A stretch of 64,000 bases of DNA, from the NCBI GenBank assembly GCA_959347315.1, contig OY365809.1, forward strand, positions 2,397,953-2,461,952, written 5' to 3'. This DNA is from Bimastos eiseni (lineage: Eukaryota > Annelida > Clitellata > Crassiclitellata > Lumbricidae). The translations under genes were made by a program, and so were the position numbers. Within the stretch, counting starts at the first letter, position 1. Every line of letters starts with the position of its first letter. The notes beneath the pieces are model-generated. The model was not told where the DNA came from and ran no database searches. It was given only the letters and a program-made list of their open reading frames with translations. Shown in pieces: positions 1 to 11,589 of this stretch.

Positions 1-1090
1 CCGTTTGCCTGTCTATCTCTCCGTCCGTCTCTCTATGTCTGCATCCTGCTCTCAAGAATCACTCCCGCCTATCTCGACCATTGGCGAGCGATGGGCGAGT
101 CCATTACGCTCCGGGCGGTAAGCCAGTTTCTGCCTTATGCAAAACTGGCACACACTCCAGTACTACGTCACTGCCCTTACTCCATTAGGGCTAGTCCATA
201 GCCTGGAAAAAAATGAGGAGACGTCAACGGCCATGGCAGTGACGAGATGTCATCAAAAATACTGCGTGATCTACTATTCTAACCACACTCGTGTAATGGA
301 CTCATCCGGCGCGATAACAGCAGACGACCAACCGATAAAAACCGTTCGACGTTAAAATCGCTCGCATTTAGGAACCAACGCTCAAAAGACGCCGTTAACT
401 TAGATTTCCACCAAGAAAACAACAAAGTTACAACGTTTTACGACAATACACAGATAATTCGGCGATATTGGCAGTTTGTAGGATTCAAATCGCACGAAAA
501 TTCGTCCGGTTTGGATACGAGGCGACTCAGCAGTCTGTTCGACTGATCGGAAAAAGAAAGAGGCGGCGTTTTTTGTGAATATTCTGAAGAATCCAGTTTT
601 ACGGGACTGGAAATCAAGAGGAGGCTTTGCCCGTGACAGGTAGGTGATGAGTCTAGTTGACGTGATCGTATTGGACAGGTTTATTTCCATTGAAGAGGAG
701 GAGGTGACGTTCATGTGTTAGTTGTTAGGATTTACAACCCATCTCTCTGTCCATTTGATCGTCGCTCGAGTGATCCTTTGCAAAGCCCTTCGCTCGGGTA
801 ATGCGCTTGATGGACGCTAATTTACAAGTGACACATCACCCCAAAACTTGTTTCAGATTGGTACTCTGACAGCGAAACAGGTTTTGAATATCTCCATGAC
901 TGAAAGAAAAAGTTTCATATTATTAGGTCAGTCATTGCGAAACCGGTGCAGACGCATTCTCTGATTGCGATAACGGTTTCAGAATCGTAATTACGTACAT
1001 TGTACATATATCACAATTGTGATCATAGGTCTCACACTTTTAAAGCGTCACTTGATAGCGCCGTGAATCTCATATTACTAGTGATATATG
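1..1090. other. Unassigned upstream DNA
   Basis: I see no gene, RNA or recognisable mobile element here. Short open frames on both strands lack domains, splice context or codon bias. The first 60 bases are a CTGT/CCGT-rich simple stretch. Confidence 0.5.
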
Positions 1091-1092
1091 TG

Positions 1093-1285
1093 TAATTGTC
1101 ATCATCATCGTCATAATCACCGCCACCAAAACCACCACCACCATCATCACTGCCATCATTATCACCGTCATCATCATCGTCGTCGTCGTCGTCGTCGTCG
1201 TCGTCCATTGACCATCCTCATCGTCGTTGTAATCGTCTTAGTCGTTGTCGTTATCATCGTCGTCGTCGTCGTCATCATCATCATG
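1093..1285. repeat. CAT/CGT trinucleotide microsatellite
   Basis: About 190 bases of imperfect CAT, CGT and CAC triplets, including nine or so consecutive CGT units near 1178-1204. It yields spurious His-, Arg- or Val-rich frames. It is followed by a short GCATGCAT run at 1291-1306. Confidence 0.9.
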
Positions 1286-1679
1286 ATCATGCATGCATGC
1301 ATGCATGTGTGTATACTGTACTCATTCATGTAATAGTGAGACGCGTCATAAGTCGTCATGTAAGAAGAGCCAATTCGGCACGTGATCCCCCCTCTGATTA
1401 GATCGGTGCATTAACCGGGGTTGAACGGGTGATTTAGGGTGCAGCCACATCACGGGTTGGGACAACAGAGGCACGTGATGATTTCGACAGACATAGAGAG
1501 CAACGTACGGTCAGACAGACAAACAGACACAAGTAGGCAGACCTACAGACTGAGACAGGTGCTCTGCTCTTAGCTTTCAAGTCCCGCTTTAGAAGCTTGA
1601 AGATTACGATTACGATTACGATTCCCTCTTTCAGCCGCTTCTCTCATCAACCTCTTCACCTCTTGGGCCGCGGCATGTC

Positions 1680-2015
1680 CAAATTGTTCCACGAGTTACT
1701 TAGGACCCCTATGAATCCAAACTAGATCTTTAGTTCAAATTGTTCCACGAGTTACTTAGGACCCCTATGAATCCAAACTAGATCTTTAGTTCAAATTGTT
1801 CCACGAGTTACTTAGGACCCCTATGAATCCAAACTAGATCTTTAGTTCAAATTGTTCCACGAGTTACTTAGGACCCCTATGAATCCAAACTAGATCTTTA
1901 GTTCAAATTGTTCCACGAGTTACTTAGGACCCCTATGAATCCAAACTAGATCTTTAGTTCAAATTGTTCCACGAGTTACTTAGGACCCCTATGAATCCAA
2001 ACTAGATCTTTAGTT
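1680..2015. repeat. 56-bp minisatellite, six exact copies
   Basis: Six consecutive identical 56-bp units starting CAAATTGTTCCACGAG and ending CTTTAGTT; 336 bases exactly. Absence of any difference between copies implies recent expansion or homogenisation. No coding potential was seen; the unit contains AGATCT and is not a multiple of three. Confidence 0.97.
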
Positions 2016-2584
2016 CACGTTTCGACTCTTGCTGTATACTTGGAATGCCTATCCATCGTCTCCACTTGCTATCACTCTTTCTCGGTCTCCTCCCACATCT
2101 TCTCCATCCTCCATTCCTTTCCTCTGCTATAGGAGTTCACGCACTTTGATCACTCCCGAACGGTCAATGCTGGGAGCTGCGCTATATAAATTGGTTTTTT
2201 CAATACAATTCAATAAGACATACAGGTATAGAAACAGATAATGTAAGGCACAGATACAAACAGCTATAAAGACAGACAGACGAACAGACTGAATTAACTA
2301 ATGTCTTAGAGGTCAAAATTGTTAATTGGCTTAAAATTTGTTTAATGGGCGTAGCAATTGATTTTCGAGACAGCTTTGCCCTTAACTCAGATCATTTGCT
2401 GCCTACTATAGGTGTCGTAATAATTATGTCATAGCAACTGTCGTATTTACAATGACAGACTTTACAAAGAGTATTAGAGAGAATAATTAGGGAATCTTTT
2501 TGCGGATGATTTGACGTCTTTATCTCTAAGGATTGCATTCTGTCTGTTTTTTAATGTGTTAGCCTACATATATGCGTGCATGGT

Positions 2585-2815
2585 CGTGTGTTTGTGTCCT
2601 AGTGTTTGTGTCTGTGTCCTAGTGTTTGTGTCTGTGTCCTAGTGTTTGTGTGTCCTAGTGTTCTTGAATATGTCATCTACATGTCAATTGTTTGATGGTC
2701 TTCAAGCGATGTATGTATATTTGCCTGCCTGTTCGTCTGTCTGTCTGTATGCCTGCCTGTCTGTCTGTTTGCCTGCTTATATATCCGTGTGCCTGCCCGC
2801 CTGTCTGTCCTAGTA
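2585..2815. repeat. GT-rich minisatellite and CTGT/CTGC microsatellite
   Basis: At 2590-2660 a unit of about 22 bases containing GTGTCCTAGTGTTTGT recurs three to four times. At 2720-2815 follow CTGT, CTGC and CCTG tetranucleotides. Confidence 0.8.
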
Positions 2816-3004
2816 ATTCCTGCCTACAGGTCTGTTCCAAAATCATGTTTATTACGAAAGGAAGTAACTAAGCAACTACATGTAAGTCACCGAATGTTAA
2901 TTCTAATTTGGGATGAAATTGTATGTTTGCATGTATGTATTATTGTTTAAATATTTGATACACAACTATCGTTTGATATTGCTCTCCTGACAGAAAGCTC
3001 AGAA

Positions 3005-3905
3005 GGGCATGTATAAATGTATGTATGCATGCATTTATATATGCATGTATATATATATATGTCTGAATTTAAGTATGTATGTATATATGTATTTATGCAT
3101 TGATGACCGTCTTTCCGTTCATCTGTCCATCTGTCCGTCCGTCCGTTTGTCTGTCTGTCTGTCTGTCTGTCGATCTGTCGGTCTCTCTGTCTGTTTCCTA
3201 GATAAACGACCAAAGACAAACCAATTAATTTCTTTGATACGTTAGGTAAATTTAGAAACGGGGGATCCGTTGGTTGGTTCGACTGGTGACCGACGTCGCT
3301 TTCTCTAATTGTCATCAGCGCTAAGCGCAGTCTAGCAGCGCCGGGCAACAGATTAATAACGCTGCTCCTGTTTAGCCGTCTCACTCAAGGGTCGTAAAAA
3401 CGTCGCCGCTTGTCGGAGGAGAAAGCTTGACGAATTTACGACACACTCTGTCCAATGCCATATCGCCTCATGGCTGGCCTGTTTGCCTCTTTGGATCTGT
3501 GTCCATCTCAACCTGTTTCGCTGTTTGTCTGTGGGTGCGTGTGTGCGTGCGTGCGTGTGTGTATGTATGTATGTATGTATGTATGTATGCATGCATGTAT
3601 ATGTATGTATGTATGCATGCATGTATATGTATGTATGTATGCATGCATGTATATGTATGTATGTATGCATGTATGTATGTATGTATGTATGTGTGTCTGT
3701 CTGTCTGTTTCCGTTTCTCTGTGTCGGTCTTTGTCGGCTTGTGTGATCCAAGTTGAGGGTTTGGGGGCCTTTATGGGGGTGTACGTCCGTCTGTTTGTCA
3801 GTCATTGTGTATGCTTAATTGTGCAGCAGCCTATCTCTCTGTCTCTCTCTCTGTCTATCTCTCTGTCTCTCTCTGTATTTGACTGTCTTTCTCTGTGTCT
3901 GTCTG
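3005..3905. repeat. Compound tetranucleotide microsatellites (GTAT, GCAT, CTGT, CTCTGT)
   Basis: Two blocks, about 3009-3200 and 3505-3905, of GTAT/ATGC/CTGT words. The second block contains a 32-bp sub-repeat (GCATGCATGTATATGTATGTAT-like) about three times. Open frames here are Cys/Val/Met-rich repeat translations, not genes. Confidence 0.9.
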
Positions 3906-4284
3906 TGTGTGTATTCCGTGTTGTGAGTGCCGGTGTTTTAAAGAGTGCATCTGTTCTTGATAAGGAATCGCTCGTTTGTGTTAATCTATAATGGGGGAGA
4001 TGTGACAAGATGATCGAAGTGGGGAGGGTGGATTTTGTCGGGGGGAGGTTTGATGTAGAAAGGGTGGATTATGGGAAATTCAGTAGTTCTGTGAAAGCAG
4101 CGTGGGGGTTCAGGGTGAAGAGCTTCCTGTCCTTCGGTGAGGCTGATTGGAAGGGGTAAACGCGCGAACGATGTACGAGTAAGTTCGTCAGTGGGTGATT
4201 CATTCAGTCATTCGTTCGTTTATTCGTTTGTTCGCTCAAGCAAACATTAATTTTTCATAAATTTTATTGCATAACAGTGCTCAT

Positions 4285-4700
4285 GAAAATCCTAATAGCA
4301 ATCAGTCAATCAAGCAATCAGTCAATCAAGCAATCAGTCAATCGCTCACTCAATCAATCAGTCAATCAATCAATCAATCAATCAATCAATATATGGAACC
4401 TAACATATCACCCTTAAAGACAATTATCTACTCAGAGGTGTTCAAACCTACATAAATACATACATAAAAAAGATAATGCAAACACACATTCATACATGTA
4501 GTATGCATGCATGCGTGCATTCAAGCATACATGTATACGTTCGTACACACACATACATACACGCATACATACACGCATACATACACGCATGTACAATGTC
4601 TTACATAGATAAATGCTTGTATGCAAACGTACATGCATACATACATACATATACATGTATATGGTATATGGTATTTTGTATATATACATGTATATGGTAT
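4285..4700. repeat. (CAAT)n and (ACAT)n microsatellites
   Basis: AATCAGTC/AATC repeats at 4296-4390 and ACAT/GCATAC repeats at 4480-4700. The AATC block resembles the tetranucleotide tails attached to CR1-like LINE ends elsewhere in the window (8640-8860, 13690-13742, 42240-42310). Confidence 0.85.
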
Positions 4701-4739
4701 TTTGAAATATATAGGTAAGGCATTGTGTATTATCGTACC

Positions 4740-6100
4740 TTTAACCTATGGTGCAACGAATTCAGGTTGATTGTCCACAACCAATTATAATCGACATCTT
4801 TCTCATTATAACAACATGTGCGCTTTGATCTAGCCAGGTTGATCTGAGACTGTCGCGAATTACGTGGTCGTATATTTTCTTCAGAGCGACTCTCAGTTAA
4901 AGAGTCAGTTTCTCATTCATTCATCGCCCTAATACACATTTCAAAACGTTTTGAGTTTATCAATTCTTTTAATAAAATACCAGAGACTTACAAGAATTCT
5001 TCTGGTTCTCTATACCTCTTCGGCAGGTTCAAATGTCTGACGTCGCCACTACTCTTGCTGTTGTACCTCTTCTTTAAGCTTTCCATATCCATCTGTCATC
5101 AGTCAGTCAAGCGTCATTTGTCTTCGTCTTCCTCATGTCCGCCTCCCCTTCATATTTCCTTCTATGACTGTTCTTAGTAGTGAGAATCCTCTCAATGTGT
5201 GTTCAATCTAATTTCTTTGTCTCTTTGTTATTATGTGCAGAAAGTCTCTTTCTTTTCTAATTCCTTTCATCGCTTCTTGATTTGTTTTGTCATCCGTCCA
5301 GCAGATTTTATTCATTCTTCACAATGATTTAAATCTAGCCATCAATACATGTAGATCTCTACAGCTTATCGCCATCATTGCCTAATCATCCATCTTCCTC
5401 CAACCTTTATCCCTCTCGCCAGATCCTCTAGCCTACTGATTCTCTGACAAGCTATTCTACGTAAATAATATGTAAAGGGAACAGTGTGGTACGTAATTAG
5501 AATTTTATGTATTTTTGTAAGGTATATATAGCACCAATTGAATACGTTATTAAGGTGTTTTAGTGCCAACCAAAAGTCATGACCTGTTGTGAATATGTTA
5601 CTTATTTTATGACACCATATCTAACGAAAGTCTAATTCCTGTTTCTCTAACTGAGTTCGGAAACCTAATGGCGACAGAACCGTTTAAATATTAACACCCC
5701 TACGGAGAGGGAAGAGGGTGTATGGTAATGGTTGACACGCTGCCAAGAAGAACAATACGAAGCGAGATCGATTCACCCTACCCACATTCCCACAAGCCTG
5801 ACCAATCCATCTATTCGCTAGGAGGCGGTTATGACGCCTTGCATTGCTCACGTAAAGTTAAATTAGATTCCTGTAATGTGATCATACGCTGATACTATAA
5901 TTATGACATCACTTTACTTCGATATTTTAGTTTGAATTTAATACATAATGAGTTTTTTAATCACAATACATGGACGACGATCACTTTAAAACTTGCCCTT
6001 TATCAGTGAAGACCTGACCCGAGCACCACTGACCTCAATGCGATGATGATTAGTTACATTGCTCCATTCGACACCTTAAAAACAGAATCAAACGATGCTA
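4740..6100. other. Unassigned intergenic DNA
   Basis: AT-rich sequence with no exon, RNA gene or mobile element that I can support. A motif-C-like fragment (TTAAGGTGTTTTAG) lies near 5548. Confidence 0.4.
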
Positions 6101-6119
6101 TGTAAGCTGCTCTTCGTGC

Positions 6120-6420
6120 TTTTTCAACATTTTGGCAGAGCAAGTGATACAAAAGGCATTAGATGACTTTCTCGGAGGATTCAGGATTGATGGAAGGACC
6201 ATCAACAATCTGAGGTACTCCGACGACATCATCCTGTTAGCCACGTCAGTACTACAAGTGCTTGTGAATCGTGTTGAAAGTGCTGAAGGAGAATATGACA
6301 TGGCGATTAACACCTCAAAAACAAAAACAATGACTAACATAGAGGATATACTCAAAATCAAAGTAAGCACCGGAAGATGGCGGCAAAATGAAAGTGACTA
6401 CGGCCTAAGAAATTCGACCG
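6120..6420 (+). pseudogene. Non-LTR retrotransposon reverse transcriptase fragment
   Basis: The frame at 6132 reads through a reverse transcriptase palm segment: a GGFRIDGRTINNLRYSDD stretch (YSDD codons at 6216-6227) in place of the usual Y-x-DD catalytic box, then a hydrophobic IILLA strand and a NTSKTKTM segment. The same family appears at 31935 with a longer C-terminal part. About 100 codons survive, with nothing recognisable of the endonuclease or the rest of the palm. It is a dead 5'-truncated LINE piece. The clade (RTE/I-like versus other) cannot be fixed from this much sequence. Confidence 0.85.
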
Positions 6421-6883
6421 CTAAGCGCAGATTAGCGTTAAAGACAGAGCATGACAGTATTGTTCTGAATTCTACGAACACGGTGAATGAAGAAAATCAC
6501 AAGTCCGCCACTTGAACAATGTGAATGCATAATAATAATGCGTAATGTGAATGGTTCTGAACTTTTTAGAACTTTTTCAGCCCGCTTCATCCCGCGACTA
6601 AACGCTGGTATTGCAAGCAGACTACGAACAGTAATTGAAGAAAAACCGCTGATATATGTATATATAGCCTGAGTAAAATGCAATGAAGAGGTGTTTCATT
6701 AAGTGTGCGTAATTGTTACGCTAATTTTTAATAATAAAACTAATAAGAATAGTAATAATAGTAATAATAATAAAATCAAAAGCTGTAATTTTGCGATTAG
6801 CCTACGTGTATGTGATAGTTATTTATGATTTGTATGTTGTTCTTGGTTTTATCTCAGCAGGCCTACTAAAGCATGGACGATCC

Positions 6884-7163
6884 GTCTTAAGCTATCGGAT
6901 TCTGTGTATAAAAAGAGCGTCTTAAGCTATCGGATTCTGTGTATAAAAAGAGCGTTTTAAGCTATCGGATTCTGTGTATAAAAAGAGCGTCTTAAGCTAT
7001 CGGATTCTGTGTATAAAAAGAGCGTTTTAAGCAATCGGATTCTGTGTATAAAAAGAGCGTCTTAAGCTATCGGATTCTGTGTATAAAAAGAGCGTTTTAA
7101 GCTATCGGATTCTGTGTATAAAAAGAGCGTTTTAAGCTATCGGATTCTGTGTATCAAAGCAGC
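6884..7163. repeat. 35-bp minisatellite, eight copies
   Basis: Eight consecutive 35-bp units (G[TC][CT]TTAAGC...GTATAAAAAGAGC). The third base is C or T between copies, in the order C,C,T,C,T,C,T,T, suggesting amplification partly by 70-bp dimers. The last copy diverges (GTATCAAAGCAGC). Each unit carries a TATAAAA word, so the array holds seven TATA-box-like strings. Confidence 0.96.
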
Positions 7164-7620
7164 GCAACGCTACTAAGATTCTCAAACGAAGTCTACAATC
7201 AACCAGTTCTTCCGTATGCTCACCATTGCTGGCCAATGGTCGGCATAGAGCCCACGTCCTACGCAACCTACATGGGCGAGGTTGCCGATTCGTTTCTTGA
7301 TGCTGGCTTACTTTCTATTACGGAGATTTCAATTTTGCACAATTATTATACGGTCCATATTCGGGGCCGTTATGCAACGTGGCACCCAAACAAGGGGCAG
7401 AGGGGGTGATAGAAACCATTAACTAACGGATTTACATCATCTACCGATTTATATGTTTTAGACACCTTATAATAAGAAAATAAGAGCACTGTATATTTAT
7501 ATGTAGTCAAACACTATGTTTAACATTTAATTTCAAATGAGATCCATCATTCACAAGTCGAGTTATGACTTTAATATCTCAAAAAGAGCAATAATTTTGC
7601 CAAACAGAAACTGCGTGTGT
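7164..7620. other. Unassigned DNA after the 35-bp array
   Basis: An 86-codon open frame begins inside the last repeat unit (7149-7409) but shows no domain or splice support. A motif-C-like fragment (TTTTAGACACCTTATAA) lies near 7457. I do not call a gene here. Confidence 0.35.
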
Positions 7621-7624
7621 TATT

Positions 7625-7720
7625 ATGAGTTTCAGTTAAATGACACTGTAGTATAACATGGATCATTAGAGTTGCCCTCCTCATTTATCTATGCTTCGGA
7701 TTAGCACTGCTGAACCTTAG
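7625..7720 (+). repeat. Motif A interspersed repeat (diverged)
   Basis: Contains AGTTAAATGACACTGTAGTATAACA, then GGATCATTAGAGTTGCCCTCCTC and TTTATC in the same order as the other motif A copies, whose core is TTTAACGACACTGTG, then ATCATTAGCGTCGCCCTCC, then TTTATCCAGGCTTGGGAC. Plus orientation. Confidence 0.7.
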
Positions 7721-8394
7721 GAAATGACGACATATATTTTCTACAAGCGTATGAGGTTATTATAGTGTATTATAATAGCGTTTTGAAGGTGTCTATAAAT
7801 ACGCCTTCGTTGCACATAGTTCCCTAAATCACTTCGTAACACAATCATCGCATACCATGTCAACACGCGACGTAGTATGACACTCAACGTCGTCTGACTG
7901 CGCGCTATTTTGATCGGAGTAGTATGAAATATCCCAAACCTCTTCTTTCTATTTACTATCTCGATCGCACTTAAACCATTTAAACGTTTTTTAGCGAGGC
8001 TAATATAGCACGTGGCGCTCTAACTAGAATCACGTTACAGCTAATTTCGCGCCCTTTTCGAAAGCGTCGTCTGCCTCAAACAGACGACATGAGTAGGGGA
8101 CAGAGGTGGGGGTGTACTGTGTAAGGCCCCCACCCGGTGACCTGGTGAGTTTAACAAATGTCGGAATCCAGATAAGGCATGTAATGTGCATCGAGCGTCG
8201 AGATGTTGACACGGTCGTCCCGTTGAGAGGTCGTTCAGTTGGCAGAATTCTTGTTAATTGGCGTTGCTCCGATTGCGCTCTGCTTTGGCGCCGAACCGAC
8301 TGTTGATAACGCCCGCATTGTTAGGACATTAGATCCGTCTGTATGTCTGTTTGTCTGTTCGTGTGACTCCTCTATTTTTTACTGCATTTGCGTA

Positions 8395-8500
8395 CGATCT
8401 GTCTGCTCGCGTGTTCATCTGTCTGTCTGCCTGCCTGCCTGCCTGCATGTCTACTCATCCGTCTATCTGTGTTTATGCCCACCTGTCAGTCTATGTGTCT
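8395..8500. repeat. CTGT/CTGC microsatellite
   Basis: Imperfect CTGT and CTGC tetranucleotides; the overlapping Cys/Val-rich frames are repeat translations. Confidence 0.7.
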
Positions 8501-8642
8501 ATAATGTCTGTACACTTGTGCATCTGCATGCCTTGAGTGATGTGCTTCGAGGTTAGACATTTTTGGTTACACTGAACTCCGCAACAAATAGTACTTATAA
8601 GGACGCAGTTCCACGGGGTCGTCTTTTCTGTTCCACAATTAA

Positions 8643-8870
8643 TCAGTCAGTCAGTCAGTCAGTCAGTCAGTCAGTCAGTCAGTCAGTCAGTCAGTCAGTC
8701 AGTCAGTCAGTCAGTCAGTCAGTCAGTCAGTCAGTAAACCAATCAGTCAGTCGGTCAATCAATCAATCGCTCAATCAATCAATCAATCGCTCAATCAATC
8801 TCAGAGAGTTGCTATAGCGCCCCTTCAACATGTCTACTCAGAGGCCCTCCCTACCTAACAGCTGCTGAAA
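8643..8870 (-). repeat. (CAGT)n/(CAAT)n array joined to a LINE 3' end
   Basis: About 23 CAGT units (8643-8735) pass into CAAT units (to about 8800), then AGTTGCTATAGCGCCCCTTCAACATGTCTACTCAGAGG. Read on the minus strand this is a LINE-like terminus, with GAGTAGACATGTTGAAGGGGCGCTATA followed by (ATTG)n and then (ACTG)n. The same joint recurs at 13690-13742 (plus), 16430-16480 and 42240-42310, so the microsatellite is best read as the retroposon's tandem tail. Confidence 0.8.
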
Positions 8871-9184
8871 AGTACAGTTTGGTAAAAGCTAGCCTGTCAA
8901 TCAAGGGAGGGTCGGATATTGTTTGGATCCGTGAGTTGCGAGCAAATCAATTTAGGGAGGGAGGGATACCTTGGTTCGGTGTCTTCTCGTATGGGAGCTA
9001 GGGCCTGCAGGCAAGGACTTTTTCCAACTGCTTATCCTCTGCTTCGAATCGAATAATTAACTAAATTGATATTGTCTGGCTTTGTTTTTGTTTTACCATT
9101 GTTGCTACATTTGCTATTGTCTGAATTTGTCTTTGTTTTAGTTTTTATTTTTTTATTTAGTTTTTGTATTTGCTTTGTTTGTTT

Positions 9185-9417
9185 AAATATAAGTTAAATG
9201 ACATCTCATGACTACATCGACCGCTGACGTCATTTCAAACATGGTCCATTTGCAATTTTTCAAAGAGCACTATGCATTCACATTTAAGCTAAACAATTTA
9301 TCTATCACGATCTGAATTTACGTTGTTAATTTGACTAACATATTAAGGATGTTAAATATATTAGACATACATAACTGACATTCAAATTTTGAATGTTGGT
9401 TTCATTTAACAGTGATG
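9185..9417. repeat. Interspersed repeat R3, left part, split by a mariner insertion
   Basis: Shares ordered blocks with 28530-28780: TGACATCTCATGAC, then GACGTCAT or GGCGTCAT, TTGCAATTTT, AGAGCA, CATTTAA, and finally TTTCATTTAACAG. The homology is interrupted exactly where the mariner-type element starts and appears to resume at 10422 (ACAGGAATCA against TCAGGAATCA). Confidence 0.65.
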
Positions 9418-10421
9418 TACACGGTGGTTCAATAAAAAGTAAGCCTCACTTTGACTACCGAATACTCATAGAAACAAATCAAATATCCTGAGAAACCGGA
9501 ATTCATCGGTCCAGTGTTGTTCGAATAATCCATAATGACCTTCAACTCAAGTGCCGTAAGAAGAATCCAGCACATGAACTGACGGAAGCTACTAGTCTGA
9601 AACATTTGAACAGATCAAGACAACTGTTGAGAAAATATCCTCGTCATATGGTTGACTTCTTTGCTGACCAGGCAACACCCAGAATGATCGCCTCTACGTC
9701 ACGAGTGGCACTAAAACAGGCAGATCACTGCAAACAGACTGCTGCGTAAGCGTGCCCATTTCAGCAAGTTTGTCATGGTGTTCGTCGCTGTTTCGACGCT
9801 TGGTCGTTCCCATTTGGTCTTCATGGATCCTGGAGTAAAACTTAACGGAGCCTATTATCGCGACGTTCTGCTGTCACTACATCCTCTCTACCTGTTATCA
9901 GAGATCTATCCCTAGAAGGCTGTTTTGTTTTTCAACAGGACAGTGCCCCAGCCCACAGAGCTACGAAAAGCATCGAAATGCTAACAAGAGAGACACCAGA
10001 CATCATTTCTCCCCCTTTTGGCCTCCAAACAGTCCAGATTTAAATCATGTCGACTACAAAGCGTGGAGCGTAAGGCAAAGGCGAATCTACCAGACAGCAG
10101 TCCATGATGTAAACGATCTGAAGCAACGGTTGTTGGAAGTGTGGGATGGTCTGGATCAGAGGATAATCGACGACGTTGTTTCCCAATGGCGCCAGCGCCT
10201 ACAGGCTTCTATGCAAGCAGAATGAGGACATTTTGAACGTCTTCTTTAATTAAATAATCAGATCATACTACTGAGAGTTTCTTCACAAAAATATTAAAGT
10301 ATATTTTCATCTTAGAAGTAGGCCTACTTTGTTACAATATCTAAAAGAAAATTGTCGGGCATTAGTGATATATGAAATAAACAGTTTGGCTTACTTTTCA
10401 TTGAACCATGTGCACGGTGTA
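9418..10421 (+). mobile_element. Tc1/mariner-superfamily transposon, decayed
   Basis: A 1.0 kb element bounded by TA dinucleotides. The left end (ACGGTGGTTCAATAAAAAGTAAGCC) and the right end, read on the opposite strand, share GGTTCAAT-AAAAGTAAGCC, forming terminal inverted repeats of about 27 bases. Inside are fragments of a DD[E/D] transposase: an HTH-like part with IIHNDLQLKCRKKNPAH (about 9510-9570), then FQQDSAPAH (about 9940), PPNSPDLNHVDYKAW (about 10020-10065) and a C-terminal DQRIIDDVVSQWRQRL segment (about 10155-10200). Stops and frame changes separate them, so the enzyme is dead. FQQD and the D of SPDL/VDY are the expected catalytic neighbourhoods of Tc1/mariner enzymes. Confidence 0.9.
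9520..10227 (+). pseudogene. Mariner-type transposase pseudogene
   Basis: The coding remnant of the element above. It is readable in one frame from about 9500 to 9745, where a stop occurs after ADHCKQTAA. It resumes with further stops, and the C-terminal third ends at TGA 10222-10224 just after LQASMQAE. Roughly 235 codons remain, against about 340 usual for the superfamily; no intact start is visible. Confidence 0.8.
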
Positions 10422-10480
10422 TAATTATTGTATAGGTCTACACACAGGAATCAATTGTCCTAACATAATTCCTAACAAAA
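10422..10480. repeat. Interspersed repeat R3, right part
   Basis: Continues the homology with 28720-28760 after the mariner-type insertion (TAT-A-ACA-CAGGAATCA ... CTAACAT). Short and diverged. Confidence 0.45.
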
Positions 10481-11029
10481 ATTAAAGCTGAATGCCAGAA
10501 CGCTATTTGTTAGACCTGTAGACACACTTTTTATTAGCAATAGAAATATGCAGCTTGACATTCAAATAAACTGTACAATGCATTTGTATCAAAGCGACAT
10601 AATATTATACACTTGAAAGAAGTTGAAGTGATGGCATTAATTTGATAGCACAATGGTGTATTTATAGCTATTGTCGTCACTATTGTTCTTTTTGCAACCT
10701 TGGCTGTCTTCTTTCCTGTTTTACCTGCCAGTGCTGTTGCATCCGTATAGTCTGTCTTGTTGCTCATTTGCTGTCTCCGTTGCTCACACCGACTGTCCTC
10801 AGTCCAATCGTCGTAAGTCACGTAGACCGAATATTAATCAGTGCAAACGATTAGACAAACGGACACTTAATTAGTCTAACCGATAGCCACAGCGTCACCA
10901 ATGCAAATGCCATCAACCGATCGCCAATAAAGATCGTCACACACATAATCACATTGGTCTGCATACGATTTATACATACAATAAGCACACGTAGGCCTAA
11001 TGCCTATGTAAGAACGTACTAATATAAAT

Positions 11030-11290
11030 ATATACACACATATATATCCATGCATACATTGCATACACATATGCAAACGTACATACATAGGCTACAAACG
11101 AATCATACAAATAACTACACACACGTGTGTATATTAAGTTCTCATAATGAATGAATGAATGAATGAATGAACAGTTATACATAATACAAAAATACATACA
11201 TATTATATATACGTACATATGTACATACCTGCACACGCACACACACACATACACACACGTATATATATATAATATATATGTATATATATA
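11030..11290. repeat. (ACAT)n, (GAAT)n and (TA)n microsatellites
   Basis: ACAT words at 11035-11100, GAAT units at 11147-11170, then ACAC and TATA runs up to 11292. No coding content. Confidence 0.85.
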
Positions 11291-11589
11291 TATTGCTTGA
11301 TTGCGTTGATCTCGCTGGAGACGAGATTTGGCGAGAGACAAATGTCGTTTTCCCGCTGCGGCGCAGCAAGGCCCTCCCTCGGTTACTGTTTGTCGTATTC
11401 GGGCGACCGGTAGGGGCGCTGCTGTTTGCTGCGACTGTCGTCGTTGACATGATCACGTGCCTTCATCTCTCGTCAGCCGACATGATGGATGTCGTTGCGT
11501 GTCAGAAGGACGACATCTGCCCGATTATCGTTCACTCGGTCACGTGGTACACGTCTTCATTGCATTGTAATAGGTGCGTGTTTCAATAC

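Noticed and set aside
1088..1333. His/Arg-rich open frame
   Set aside because: Pure translation of CAT/CGT microsatellite.
1680..2015. CRISPR-like array from 56-bp repeats
   Set aside because: Units are contiguous and identical, with no unique spacers.
3353..3991. Overlapping 100-180 codon frames on both strands
   Set aside because: Translations of GTAT/CTGT tetranucleotide repeats, open in several frames at once.
8640..8740. CRISPR-like array
   Set aside because: It is a 4-bp microsatellite with no spacers; the genome is eukaryotic.
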